64,000 bases of DNA. It comes from Gammaproteobacteria bacterium. GTDB taxonomy: Bacteria; Pseudomonadota; Gammaproteobacteria; Pseudomonadales; Pseudohongiellaceae. Within the stretch, counting starts at the first letter, position 1; each line of letters begins with the position of its first letter. Positions 18,192 to 27,167 of this stretch are shown here, piece by piece. The notes below the pieces were generated by a model. It made no database searches, was not told where the DNA came from, and was given only the letters and a program-made list of their open reading frames with translations. Location of the stretch: NCBI GenBank assembly GCA_029253585.1, contig JAQWZF010000023.1:186001-250000 (forward strand). The letters are read 5' to 3'. Position numbers and translations under genes: made by a program.

Positions 18192-18815
18192 TTACTCCTG
18201 AACGTCTACGCTTTCTCTCTCACAGACCAATGCGTGCCAGCGCCACAGATTCTCCAGAGACTCGGCCGGCTTCAATCCAACTAACGAAGTCGCGAAATCC
18301 ACCGCGGTTAGCAGTGTAATATCGACGATCGTGAATCTGTCGCCTGCTATGAAAGCTGATTCGCCAAGCTCTCTATTTATGCGCTCATAGTAGTTGTTCA
18401 CATTAACATCGCTGGCTTCCTTCGCCGCCGGAATCTGTTTGAATAATCCCATCGCACCGACTATAGGCCCATTCACCCAGGACACGCCAACTTGCGACCA
18501 CAGCTCGGTTTCGATATGGCGGTTTCGCATCTCGATGTGACCTAATTCAAAAGCGTCTCTGCCCATAAGATTTGGCTCAGGTTGAATGGCCTCTAGATAA
18601 CGACAGATTGCGACCGACTCACCAAGACAGCGACCATCTTCCAGCTCCAGCACAGGGATCTTTCCACTTGGATTCTTCTTGAGAAACTCTGGCGTCTTAT
18701 GTTCGCCCTTGCTCATGTCACAATTGATCAACTCGACCTCGATACCCTTCTCGGCTAGAAAAATCTTAACCCGTCTTGGGTTGGGGGCACGGGCATAGTC
18801 ATAGAGTTTCATCAT
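18192..18815 (-). CDS. Glutathione S-transferase family protein
   Basis: The 207-residue GST has the thioredoxin-fold N-domain (MKLYDYARAPNPRRVKIFLA, with KGIEVELINCDMSKGEHKTP), the cis-Pro and Ser glutathione-binding pair in GKIPVLELEDGRCLGESVAI (about 52-71) and a helical C-domain with AGDRFTIVDITLLTAVDFA. The catalytic position near residue 11 is not a plain Ser/Tyr/Cys (APNPRR), as in several bacterial classes. It probably detoxifies electrophiles with glutathione. It is preceded by rdgC at 18916 on the same strand but separated by 100 nt, in which I see no clear signal. Confidence 0.85.
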   Translation of the reverse strand: MMKLYDYARAPNPRRVKIFLAEKGIEVELINCDMSKGEHKTPEFLKKNPSGKIPVLELEDGRCLGESVAICRYLEAIQPEPNLMGRDAFELGHIEMRNRHIETELWSQVGVSWVNGPIVGAMGLFKQIPAAKEASDVNVNNYYERINRELGESAFIAGDRFTIVDITLLTAVDFATSLVGLKPAESLENLWRWHALVCERESVDVQE

Positions 18816-18915
18816 CTTAAAAGTTCCAACTAGTTAATTCGTTAGTATTAGTGGTGGTCGCTATCCCTTAGAGAGCGCCGATCTACGCTTAGCCCTTAGA
18901 ACAAGCCTGGCACAC

Positions 18916-19827
18916 CTACTCCTTCGGGTCCTGCAGCCCACCGAAAGCCTCGAAGAACGACTTGAAGAAGCCCGACAACTCAAGGGTCATAACGGCAAAC
19001 TCCTGATCAAATTTTTGTGCTGCACTCTCAATCTCTTCGTTCGCCTCCTCCTGCTTCATGCCAACAAATTTAAGGCGTTTTATAGAGAGATCATCCCCCA
19101 GAGCGCAGCTTAGAATGCTATTCCATGTCACTCCCAGATTCTTAACCTGTTTGCCCGCCTCGAGATGGCCCTGGATCTCATCGGAGAACAAATCCTGCCC
19201 CTTGCAGCGCACTATATTACTGCCATCGGTCGGGTTGTAGAGCTCACAGTCTTCATCGATGAGAAAGTGGTCGCTCGCATGCTGCTCCTTCAACCAACGC
19301 GTCATCACATCGCTGGGAGCGCGGTTAGCATCGGGAAGCGATACTTTCAGACTGCCGAGGCTCTCGCGCAGCAGGCTAAGCAGGGCTTCCGCCTTGGGGG
19401 CACTGGAGGAATTCACGACGATCAAATTGTCTTTGCCTGAGATATAGGCGAATGTTTGCTGATTACGGGTAAAGGCTCTGGGCAGCAGCGACACAAATAC
19501 ATCGTCTCTTATCTGCCGCTTCTCTTTGCGGTAGATCTTACGGCCCTGCCTCTCTTCCAACTCAGCCACCTTCTCATCAGTTGCCTCATTGATCACCGAT
19601 GTTGGCAAAATCTTTTCCTGCTTCTGTACGCAGAGCATAATATAATCACCCTGCACATGGGTAAGCATCTCCCCCTCCTTGCCTAGTGGGCTAATCCAGC
19701 CATACTTTGACTTATCATGGCTGCTGCAGGGATGAAAGATTTGATCGGTTAGTTTCTGTTCTAATTCTTCGGGAGAGACTTTGAGCGCTTCATTGAGACA
19801 ATAGAGACGTATATTCTTGAACCACAT
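18916..19827 (-). CDS. rdgC: Recombination-associated protein RdgC
   Basis: The start at ATG 19827 (MWFKNIRLYCLNEAL) gives 303 residues, the same as E. coli RdgC; an in-frame ATG at 19893 would add 22 residues coded by a short tandem repeat and is rejected. Conserved segments include HPCSSHDKSKYGWISPLG, DYIMLCVQKQEKILPTSVIN, the finger-like GRKIYRKEKRQIRDDV, LIDEDCELYNPTDGSNIVRC and the C-terminal FDQEFAVMTLELSGFF. RdgC forms a ring-shaped dimer around duplex DNA and restrains RecA-promoted exchange. It is cytoplasmic, nucleoid-associated and typical of beta- and gammaproteobacteria. Confidence 0.95.
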   Translation of the reverse strand: MWFKNIRLYCLNEALKVSPEELEQKLTDQIFHPCSSHDKSKYGWISPLGKEGEMLTHVQGDYIMLCVQKQEKILPTSVINEATDEKVAELEERQGRKIYRKEKRQIRDDVFVSLLPRAFTRNQQTFAYISGKDNLIVVNSSSAPKAEALLSLLRESLGSLKVSLPDANRAPSDVMTRWLKEQHASDHFLIDEDCELYNPTDGSNIVRCKGQDLFSDEIQGHLEAGKQVKNLGVTWNSILSCALGDDLSIKRLKFVGMKQEEANEEIESAAQKFDQEFAVMTLELSGFFKSFFEAFGGLQDPKE

Positions 19828-19840
19828 AGATGATTTTCCG

Positions 19841-19867
19841 GCTAGTACAGCTAGTACAGCTAGCACT
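19841..19867. repeat. Three 9-bp tandem repeats upstream of rdgC
   Basis: GCTAGTACA occurs at 19841-19849 and 19850-19858, followed by a diverged third copy GCTAGCACT at 19859-19867. It lies 14 nt before the rdgC start codon, within the presumed leader. Gain or loss of a copy would change leader spacing by 9 nt. No function is known. Confidence 0.6.
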
Positions 19868-20090
19868 GAAGAGATTCTAAAAGGATTAAGCAAAAAGCTT
19901 AGCTCGGAAGATTATGCGCGATACAGACACAGTATTCTAGTAGTAGTATAAGCTGTTAATTTATTATCTGACTCCGAACCGGGCCGGATGAAACAACAGA
20001 GTACTATCGAAAAAAGATTGGCTGCGAATGACTTTTCCATCCTATCTGGTCCCTATATTTAGGCATCATAGCATCTCCATAGAATAGTGA

Positions 20091-20555
20091 ATGAAACCGG
20101 ATCATCCTATGAATAAAATTGTGAATTGGATTCTACCCTTGTACATAGCCTTTGTGTTTCTACAATCGCTGTTCTTCAAATTTAGCGGCTCTGAAGAGAC
20201 TGTCATCATTTTCAATACTATAGGCACGTGGATGGCCGATATTGTTTTGCCCCAGAGCTTTGCGCAGGGCTTCAGCAACTACGGTGAAACCACGACTGGT
20301 CTTGTAGAATTGCTTGCCAGTATCCTAGTGCTTATCCCTATCTCAAGAGTATGGGGAGCTCTAGCAGGGCTATTGGTAATGTCCGGCGCGATCTTCTTTC
20401 ACCTGTTTACGCCCCTGGGTGTAGTACGGATTGTCGATGCTGCCGGGAATACCGATGGCGGTGGACTGTTCTTCATGGCTTGTGGTGTGTGGTTGAGCAG
20501 CCTGGCTCTTATCTATACTGACAGGAGAAAGCTGCTAGCTTTAATCGGGCGCTAG
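20091..20555 (+). CDS. Small integral membrane protein, DoxX-like
   Basis: The 154-residue protein (148 from the second ATG at 20109) has four predicted membrane helices: ILPLYIAFVFLQSLFF, a central LVELLASILVLIPI, WGALAGLLVMSGAIFFHLF and FFMACGVWLSSLALIY. The layout FFKFSGSEETVIIFNTIGTW after helix 1 and the Gly-rich last helices resemble the DoxX family, but similarity is weak and no catalytic motif is visible. It stands alone: the 197 nt before it and 229 nt after it hold no other gene. Confidence 0.6.
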   Translation: MKPDHPMNKIVNWILPLYIAFVFLQSLFFKFSGSEETVIIFNTIGTWMADIVLPQSFAQGFSNYGETTTGLVELLASILVLIPISRVWGALAGLLVMSGAIFFHLFTPLGVVRIVDAAGNTDGGGLFFMACGVWLSSLALIYTDRRKLLALIGR

Positions 20556-20719
20556 GCAGAAGTAGAATGCGCTATTCACCTGCAGACTTTAACTAACAAG
20601 CACTACATGGAGCCTTCTCTCTAACAAGGTTTTGGCGATCTCATAACCCGTGACAGCATTGAGCCCTGGCACGAAACCTGCCCCGCATCAAGCCTCAGGA
20701 AATAACCGCAACCCCAGTT

Positions 20720-20748
20720 TTTACTCTGACCCCAATCTCGCCTATAGT
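20720..20748 (+). promoter_or_regulatory. Candidate sigma70 promoter of the OPT transporter
   Basis: TTTACT at 20720-20725 and TATAGT at 20743-20748 are spaced by 17 nt, matching four and five of six consensus bases. The start codon at 20785 lies about 30 nt after the expected start site, leaving room for AAGAG as ribosome binding site. Confidence 0.4.
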
Positions 20749-20784
20749 AAACCATACTAAACCCCCTACAAGAGCTCATTCGCG

Positions 20785-22719
20785 ATGACCGATACCAGCA
20801 TTCAATCCAACACGAAACCAATAGAACGCAAGGAACTAACCCTCAGAGTCGTGGTATTGGGACTGCTGCTGGCGGTAGTAATGGGGGCAGCGAATGTCTA
20901 TGTTGGCCTGCGCGCCGGCATGACCGTATCCGCCTCAATACCAGCAGCCGTCATGGCTATGCTGCTGTTTAAGATGCTGTTCAAGAATTCCACTATTCTC
21001 GAAGCCAACCAGGTTCAGACCTGTGCCTCGGCGGGAGAATCACTCGCCGCGGGAATCATCTTTACTATGCCAGCCATGGTTCTCATTGGCTTCTGGGATT
21101 CCTTTGATTTTTGGTCGGTCACCATCATCGCGCTTACCGGCGGTCTATTGGGCATCCTCTTTATGATCCCCATGCGCAAGGTCTTCATTCTTAATAACAC
21201 TGAACTAGCCTATCCGGAGGGTATAGCCTGTGCTGCTGTGCTACGTGCCGGCGAAGCCGAGGCCGCCGAGGGGGAAGATGGCGAACAGGAGGGGGCTGCG
21301 AAAAATCTACTGGTTGGCGGCCTTCTGGGCGCCGGTGTAGCCATTGGCGCGAAGCTGTTCGGAGTGTTTGCCGCGACTCTTGAGGCGGCCACTGTGGTGA
21401 GCTCACGCATTTTCTATTTTGGCGGCGATCTCTCGCCAATGCTGATTGCCATAGGCTTTATCGTGCGACTGAACGTCGCTATTCTTATTTTTATTGGTGG
21501 TGCCATTTCCTGGATTGTAGCCATACCCCTGCTGGGCTCGGGCGATCAGTTTCCGTCTGCCATCGACGGCGCCTACGAGCTATGGAGCACGCAGATTCGC
21601 TATGTAGGTGTTGGCGCCATGGTGCTGGGTGGATTTGCCTCACTCTATTCCGTCCGCTTCGGGCTGATCGCGGCCATACGCGAATTGCGTAACAACCTGA
21701 CCAGCGGCGACCTGATGGGTGATAGCCTAGAGAGAGACATCCCAACCTGGGCCATCATCGCCCTCACTCTGGGCTGCGTCGTGGTCCTCGCCTTTGTGAA
21801 TTATCGCTTCACCTCTGGAGTGGGTATCACCATTCTGTCGACCATAGTAATGCTGGTCATGGGCTTCTTCTTCACCGCCGTGGCAAGTTATATCGTGGGG
21901 CTAGTGGGCAACTCAAACAGCCCGGTCTCCGGCATGACCATCACCGCAGTCCTCGTCGCCGGAGGCATGCTCTGGCTTTTCAACTATACCGGCATGGAAG
22001 CCATGGTGGCCACGCTAGGCATTGCAGCCATAGTCTGCTGTGTCGCTGCGACCAGCGGCGATGTCTGTAATGATCTCAAGACCGGCACACTGGTAGGTGC
22101 CGCCCCCTTTCGTCAGCAGATCATGCAGATTGCGGGCGTGTTCGTCGCCGCTTTCGTCATGTCACCGGTACTGAACCTTTTGCACAATAATATCGAAGGC
22201 GGTATCGGCGGGCGCGAGCTATCGGCTCCGCAGGCTAGTTTGTTCGCATCACTCGCACGGGGTTTCTCCGGCGAGACGCAGTTACCTTGGGATATGATCG
22301 GCTACGGCGTGCTCGTTGGCGGCGTAGTCTTACTAGTCGATTGGTATCTGCGCGTCAGTGGCAAGAAATTCAGGGCGCATCTGATGCCCATCGCCGTGGG
22401 AATGTATCTACCCTTTGGTCTGGCAGCACCCATCCTGATCGGTGGCCTGATTGCACACTTCCATAGCAAAGGAACGCCGGAGGCTCAACACGACAAGGTG
22501 CTGCATCGCGGCATACTCTTCTCATCGGGAGTTATCGCAGGCGAGGCATTGATGTCAGTTGGCCTCGCCTGTCTCACCGCCCTTGGAGTGCAGTCACTAG
22601 ACTTAGGCCTCTCTACCGGCTTGGTAACTGCGCTCTCAATGGTAGCCGCGGCTATAGCTGTTTGGATGTTTTATAAATTCACTCTACCCTCGGGCAGCTC
22701 AGCGGCTACCGTCCCGTAA
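20785..22719 (+). CDS. OPT family oligopeptide transporter
   Basis: The 644-residue protein is almost entirely transmembrane. It has the OPT signature regions: ELTLRVVVLGLLLAVVMGAA followed by NVYVGLRAGMTVSASIPAAV, LEANQVQTCASAGESLAAG, LAYPEGIACAAVLRAGEAE, and ATSGDVCNDLKTGTLVGAAP in the second half. Bacterial OPT members take up short peptides or metal-ligand complexes with proton symport in the inner membrane. An acidic loop (residues about 150-175) sits between helices. It stands alone, but its presence near several secreted peptidases fits peptide scavenging. Confidence 0.92.
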   Translation: MTDTSIQSNTKPIERKELTLRVVVLGLLLAVVMGAANVYVGLRAGMTVSASIPAAVMAMLLFKMLFKNSTILEANQVQTCASAGESLAAGIIFTMPAMVLIGFWDSFDFWSVTIIALTGGLLGILFMIPMRKVFILNNTELAYPEGIACAAVLRAGEAEAAEGEDGEQEGAAKNLLVGGLLGAGVAIGAKLFGVFAATLEAATVVSSRIFYFGGDLSPMLIAIGFIVRLNVAILIFIGGAISWIVAIPLLGSGDQFPSAIDGAYELWSTQIRYVGVGAMVLGGFASLYSVRFGLIAAIRELRNNLTSGDLMGDSLERDIPTWAIIALTLGCVVVLAFVNYRFTSGVGITILSTIVMLVMGFFFTAVASYIVGLVGNSNSPVSGMTITAVLVAGGMLWLFNYTGMEAMVATLGIAAIVCCVAATSGDVCNDLKTGTLVGAAPFRQQIMQIAGVFVAAFVMSPVLNLLHNNIEGGIGGRELSAPQASLFASLARGFSGETQLPWDMIGYGVLVGGVVLLVDWYLRVSGKKFRAHLMPIAVGMYLPFGLAAPILIGGLIAHFHSKGTPEAQHDKVLHRGILFSSGVIAGEALMSVGLACLTALGVQSLDLGLSTGLVTALSMVAAAIAVWMFYKFTLPSGSSAATVP

Positions 22720-22788
22720 GCACTAGCATTTCCCTCCTGGTTGGCTCCTTATCCCCACCTCGACTCTCGATATAAGATAGAGAACCGA

Positions 22789-22824
22789 GGGGCTCTTGGA
22801 GCCCGACAAGATAACAGCTTGTCG
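22789..22824. other. Two adjacent hairpins downstream of the OPT gene
   Basis: GGGCTC (22790-22795) and GAGCCC (22799-22804) form a 6-bp stem with a 3-nt loop. It is followed at once by CGACAAG (22804-22810) and CTTGTCG (22818-22824), a 7-bp stem with a 7-nt loop. A T-rich stretch begins only about 16 nt later. It could be a terminator region for OPT or a small structured element; the stems share a base so they cannot both be full length. Confidence 0.4.
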
Positions 22825-22925
22825 ACGGGAGCCTGTCCGGATTCTTATTTTCCCACTATGCAGGGATAGACTTAAGCAGCCCCAGCTTTTATTCTCTCGA
22901 CGAAGCCTCTAAGGATGGACGAACC

Positions 22926-24776
22926 ATGCGCACTTTTCTATTTTCATTATTACTTCTTCTAGCCAACTGCGGCGAAAGTACAACGGTTGCGCAGAACAAC
23001 GACACAAATTCTAGCAGCTCCGCTCAAGACACGATCGCAGCCGAGAGTCAGCGTTTTATAGAATGGCTTGATGCCGAGTACGCCGAAGAATTGGATTTCT
23101 CTCCCCTTCTTAAGACACGCCAGGGCGACAAGAGTGCTCATGGAGAATTAAATGATGTGTCTGAGGCGGCACTAGACGCCCAGCTTCAGTGGCGACGATC
23201 CAGCGTTGCGCAGATGCGTTCTAACTTCGACCGCGACCAACTCGACAAACAAGGCAAGCTTTCCTGGGATCTGTGGGAGTACATTCTGGAAGATGCGCAG
23301 CGCAGCGAGCCGTTTCGTCGGCATCGGTATATCTTTGGTCGTCGCGGCCCGCAGTCCGCATTGGCCAACAGTCTGATCAACTATCAGGAAGTGATAGATG
23401 CGAATGATATGAGGGACTATATTTCGCGCCTCAACCAATCACAGCGCTACTTCCAGCAGTACCTGGAGCGCGCCAAGCTAGCTGCGGCCGATGGCATTCG
23501 AGCGCCGCACTTTGACTATCAGCAGGCTATCAGCGAGGCGCGGCGGGTAACTTCCGGAGCGCCGTTCGATAAGCAAGACGACTCTGCGTTATGGGCAGAT
23601 ATCACCGCGAAGATAGAGCAGCTTGTAGAAACTGGAGAGATCGGCGAGTCGCAGGCCGATGAGTTTCGCGAACAATCCCGTAGCGCCCTGTTGACTCGGT
23701 TCAAGCCGGCACTGGATGAAATCGTCGCATGGCTGGAGCAAGACTTAGAGAATGTTTCCGACGTGGCAAAAGGTGCCTGGTCTCTTCCTAATGGCGAGGC
23801 CTATTACAACTCGCGTCTGGCAAATATGACAACCCTACCGCTTAGCGCCGATGAGATTCATGAAATAGGTATTTCAGAAGTCGCACGCATACAGACAGAA
23901 ATGGAACAGATAAAGAGACAGGTCGGTTTCGAGGGATCTCTGCAGGAGTTCTTCACCTATTTGCGTGAGGATGATCAGTTCTACTACCCATCTACCGATG
24001 AGGGCCGTAGTAACTATCTTAGCCTGGCCGATGATTTATTGGCGAATATGTATGAACGACTGCCCGAATACTTTGGCATTCTGCCAACGGCCGGATTGCA
24101 GGTTAGAAGGGTCGAGGCATTTCGGGAAACAGCAGGTGGCGCGGCTCACTATGCTCGCGGCACGAAAGACGGCTCACGCCCCGGTACTTTCTACGCGCAC
24201 CTGATCGATATGCGCGCCGCGTCGATCTTTAGACTCGAGAACCTTGCCTACCACGAGGGTGTTCCTGGCCACCATATGCAGATATCCATTCAGCAGGAGC
24301 TGGAAAACATCCCACGCTTTCGAACTGCGAAAGGTTATACCGCCTTCAGTGAGGGCTGGGGCTTGTACGCCGAATATCTGGGCAAGGAAATGGGCTTCTA
24401 TAACGACCCCTACACTGAATTTGGCAGGCTCTCGGGAGAGATTTGGCGTGCTGTGCGGCTTGTCGTAGATACCGGCATTCACGCCAAGCAGTGGGCTCAG
24501 GAAGAAGCGGTGAACTATGCACTGACAAATTCAGCCAGGCCAGAGCCTTCTGTTCGCTCCGAGATTCGTCGTTACTTCAATAACCCAGGCCAGGCTACTG
24601 CCTATAAGATTGGGATGTTAAAGATTCAGGAAGTCCGCGCGAAAGCCGAGGCAGAACTCGGCGATGATTTCGACATCCGGGCGTTTCATGACACCGTCCT
24701 GGGGTCGGGCCAGCTTCCCATGCAAACCCTGGAGGCCGAAGTCGATAGCTGGATAGAGTCTGTTAGAAACCAGTAG
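22926..24776 (+). CDS. DUF885 family lipoprotein, putative zinc peptidase
   Basis: The 616-residue protein begins with a lipoprotein signal (lipobox LLANC, Cys near residue 15) after AAGGA. DUF885 proteins are predicted zinc peptidases; the family motif is YHEGVPGHHMQISIQ at about residues 440-455, with RGTKDGSRPGTFYAHLIDM before it and AFSEGWGLYAEYLGKEMGF after it. It should be anchored to the envelope and act on peptides. A close paralogue lies at 52599-54485, with the same lipoprotein start and the same motifs. The gene is alone on this strand; a convergent gene ends 6 nt after it. Confidence 0.85.
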   Translation: MRTFLFSLLLLLANCGESTTVAQNNDTNSSSSAQDTIAAESQRFIEWLDAEYAEELDFSPLLKTRQGDKSAHGELNDVSEAALDAQLQWRRSSVAQMRSNFDRDQLDKQGKLSWDLWEYILEDAQRSEPFRRHRYIFGRRGPQSALANSLINYQEVIDANDMRDYISRLNQSQRYFQQYLERAKLAAADGIRAPHFDYQQAISEARRVTSGAPFDKQDDSALWADITAKIEQLVETGEIGESQADEFREQSRSALLTRFKPALDEIVAWLEQDLENVSDVAKGAWSLPNGEAYYNSRLANMTTLPLSADEIHEIGISEVARIQTEMEQIKRQVGFEGSLQEFFTYLREDDQFYYPSTDEGRSNYLSLADDLLANMYERLPEYFGILPTAGLQVRRVEAFRETAGGAAHYARGTKDGSRPGTFYAHLIDMRAASIFRLENLAYHEGVPGHHMQISIQQELENIPRFRTAKGYTAFSEGWGLYAEYLGKEMGFYNDPYTEFGRLSGEIWRAVRLVVDTGIHAKQWAQEEAVNYALTNSARPEPSVRSEIRRYFNNPGQATAYKIGMLKIQEVRAKAEAELGDDFDIRAFHDTVLGSGQLPMQTLEAEVDSWIESVRNQ

Positions 24777-24782
24777 GCAGTC

Positions 24783-25175
24783 TTAGCTATTAGCTAGAAC
24801 CTGCTTCAAGCCTTCGAAGGAAATGCTCATTCCATGTTCTATGGCGGGAGAGAATTCATCTGGCGCTATCTCCGTTGTCCATGAGAAATGGCAGCCCGTG
24901 TCGCTCGCCGTCAGTTGAATTGTCGCTAGATGATGACCCAATGGCGTCGGGGTCTTAATAGCGGAATATTGAAGACAGTATTTCTCATTGTCCAGTTTCA
25001 GTATTTTTTCCTGCACTTCGCCGATGCCTTCCATGGTGAAGGAGCGTACGCCGTCTTGTTCTGTTATCGACTCTACCGCAGGAACCCAATCGCAGCGGGT
25101 CACATCAGCGAATATTGCCCAGACTTCCTCTAAAGGATAATTTAGTTCTTCTTCGATCTTTACCGTTTTCATCAT
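24783..25175 (-). CDS. SRPBCC (START-like) family protein
   Basis: A 130-residue protein with the Bet v1/START fold pattern of polyketide cyclase-like SRPBCC proteins: an initial strand KIEEELNYPLEEVWAIFAD, helix to DVTRCDWVP, SFTMEGIGEVQEKIL, and a long C-terminal helix ending EGLKQVLAN. It has no signal peptide. Such proteins bind hydrophobic ligands; the ligand is unknown. The DUF2834 gene lies 19 nt upstream on the same strand. Confidence 0.75.
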   Translation of the reverse strand: MMKTVKIEEELNYPLEEVWAIFADVTRCDWVPAVESITEQDGVRSFTMEGIGEVQEKILKLDNEKYCLQYSAIKTPTPLGHHLATIQLTASDTGCHFSWTTEIAPDEFSPAIEHGMSISFEGLKQVLANS

Positions 25176-25194
25176 GCCTCACTTTGTCAAATCA

Positions 25195-25503
25195 CTAGCT
25201 CGAAGGTCGCGTCCTCGACCACAGATAAGCGGGAGGCGCACAGGACAGGCCTATACATAAGTTCAGAGCAATAAACACCCAGGGCTTCGGTCCATCTGAC
25301 TGATTAGAAAACATATAGATCCAAAATACAAACGAGCTAATCAACAGGTCTGCGGTGAATCCTCCCGCCTCGCCATTCACAAATAATACCATCACGAAGG
25401 CTACCAGATCGATACCCTGATCAACTGCAAAGTCTGCGAAGAAGGCTACCGGTATTACCGCACCCAAAATCGCAAATAGTAGGTAGATCGTTCTTAGATT
25501 CAT
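25195..25503 (-). CDS. DUF2834 small membrane protein
   Basis: A 102-residue protein with three hydrophobic segments: TIYLLFAILGAVIPVAFFA, a middle segment after GGFTADLLISSFVFWIYMF, and PWVFIALNLCIGLSCAPPAY. The length and the layout with a loop FVNGEAGGFTADL match DUF2834, an inner-membrane family without known function. It probably shares a transcript with the SRPBCC gene 19 nt downstream. Confidence 0.75.
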   Translation of the reverse strand: MNLRTIYLLFAILGAVIPVAFFADFAVDQGIDLVAFVMVLFVNGEAGGFTADLLISSFVFWIYMFSNQSDGPKPWVFIALNLCIGLSCAPPAYLWSRTRPSS

Positions 25504-25786
25504 CCTTTACTCCATTCACTTGTGGTTTCCTATTTGTAGCCGCCGGCTCGAAGCTATGAGCTCTGATCACGGCGCTCTGCGGCCTCGCTAGGCCCCTATT
25601 AGCAGCTAGTCTCTCTGATTGAGGTCTGTCATTCAATTACCTATAGGGTAATGAAATTAACCAATACTGAGAATCTCAGCCAGAAGTTTTTTGTGGTATT
25701 CTGCCTGCAAATACCCGTGCGGCTTGCCCCGGTTCGCAATCAGATCTACTGGGCCACAAGCTATCAAAATCCAGCAGGAGATTGTC

Positions 25787-26746
25787 ATGCAACTAAAACT
25801 AAAAACACTAATACTTGGCCTGTCACTCATCGCGACACTGGGCAGCTTTGGCATTAGCTCTGCACAGGACCCAGAATGGGTCGACCTGGCAGTTCATAAC
25901 TTCGGCGCTCCCATCAATACCATGTGGGCCGAGGGAGAGCTCTCCTTCGCCGCCGACGGCACTATGGTCTACTGCAGCGCCAGAGAGGATATGGCCGTAG
26001 CTCCGGGCGATCCGAAGGATCTCTATATCGCTACATTTAACCCCGAGACCGGCAGCTGGAATACGCCTGTCAATATGGGTATCCCTATTAATGCAGCGCC
26101 TGCGACAGATGTCGACCCGCTGCGAGCTGGCGATGATCGCGAGCCCTGGATAACCGCAGACGGCAACACCATCTACTTCAAGTCTGATCGACTCGCTACC
26201 ACTAGCCCGCGCAATACCAATGACTTATTCATTACCCGCAAAGTGAACGGACAATGGAGCACGCCAGAGCTGATAGGCTTTCCCATCAGCACCAACGTCG
26301 GCAATGAGCACTGCCCCGCCATTCTCCAAGACGGCGAGACACTATGCTTCGCATCGATGCGTGAGGGTGGCTACGGCGGATCCGATATCTATTGCTCTAA
26401 GCCCGACGGCAACGGCGGCTGGCAGGAGCCGGTTAACCAGGGGCCAAACATCAATACGGCGGCCGAAGAATTTCACTTCACGCAGGATAAAGACGGCATG
26501 GTGTATTTCACATCCTCTCGCCCCGGTGGTTTCGGCGGCACCGACATCTACGGCGCGATGACGCAGGGAGAGAACAGCTGGGGCGCAGCGAGAAATCTAG
26601 GCTCGCAGGTGAACACGGCTGGTGCCGATATGTGTCCAGCCCTGCCACCAGGTGACAATACATTTACCTGGTTCTCGACTCGTAGTGATAACAGCCTGGG
26701 CAATATCGATATATTCTGGACCAACAAACTGAACGTGAGTAACTAA
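25787..26746 (+). CDS. Secreted PD40 (WD40-like) beta-propeller protein
   Basis: ATG at 25787 is chosen because AGGAG lies 6 nt upstream and a clean signal peptide follows (LKTLILGLSLIATLGSFG); a longer frame from 25691 has neither. The 319-residue product has repeated PD40 blades: DGTMVYCSARED, ADGNTIYFKSDR, DGETLCFASMREGGYGGSDI, KDGMVYFTSSRPGGFGGTDI and FTWFSTRSDNSLGNIDIF. This is the TolB/OmpA-associated propeller type, exported to the periplasm and probably binding a protein or glycan. It is the first gene of a tight set with the lipoprotein (1 nt gap) and the DUF1080 protein. Confidence 0.85.
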   Translation: MQLKLKTLILGLSLIATLGSFGISSAQDPEWVDLAVHNFGAPINTMWAEGELSFAADGTMVYCSAREDMAVAPGDPKDLYIATFNPETGSWNTPVNMGIPINAAPATDVDPLRAGDDREPWITADGNTIYFKSDRLATTSPRNTNDLFITRKVNGQWSTPELIGFPISTNVGNEHCPAILQDGETLCFASMREGGYGGSDIYCSKPDGNGGWQEPVNQGPNINTAAEEFHFTQDKDGMVYFTSSRPGGFGGTDIYGAMTQGENSWGAARNLGSQVNTAGADMCPALPPGDNTFTWFSTRSDNSLGNIDIFWTNKLNVSN

Positions 26747-26747
26747 T

Positions 26748-27167
26748 ATGACACTAGAAGCATCCTCGGTTAGGCGCTGCGGCTGGCGCGTTATAGCAAC
26801 ACTAGGGGCTGCCCTGCTTGCCTCCTGTGCAGTCAGTCCGCAGACACAGGCAAAGTTGGACGAATACGCAAGAACTATCCCCACGTGTAGCAGCGACGCC
26901 GAATATGATCACAAGTGGGCGCTCGCCCGGCAATGGACTGTAGATAATTCAGCTTTCGCCATTAGAGGCGAAAGCGATACGCGTATTAATGCCAATAGCA
27001 ATATCATCAGCCAGAGTGGCGTAGGCGTACTCGTTAACAAAGTGGCGAATGGCTCTAACGGCTCTCAGATCATCGTCGAAGTGGAATGCTTTAGCGCCTA
27101 TGGCTGCCCGGATCTTTGGGATATGCAGATCGATTTTAATCGCACGCTCAACGGTAACGCGCAATGA
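26748..27167 (+). CDS. Small predicted lipoprotein, unknown function
   Basis: The 139-residue product has a lipobox LLASC (Cys about residue 27) after a hydrophobic helix. The mature part has three further Cys residues (TCSSDAEY, VECFSAYGC) that may form disulfides, and no recognisable domain. It begins 1 nt after the propeller gene and its TGA overlaps the ATG of the DUF1080 gene (27164-27167), so the three genes are translationally linked. I do not recognise a family. Confidence 0.65.
   Translation: MTLEASSVRRCGWRVIATLGAALLASCAVSPQTQAKLDEYARTIPTCSSDAEYDHKWALARQWTVDNSAFAIRGESDTRINANSNIISQSGVGVLVNKVANGSNGSQIIVEVECFSAYGCPDLWDMQIDFNRTLNGNAQ

Noticed and set aside
19828..19893. N-terminal extension of RdgC from ATG 19893
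   Set aside because: The extra residues come from a short tandem repeat and are not part of the family; ATG 19827 gives the normal 303 residues.
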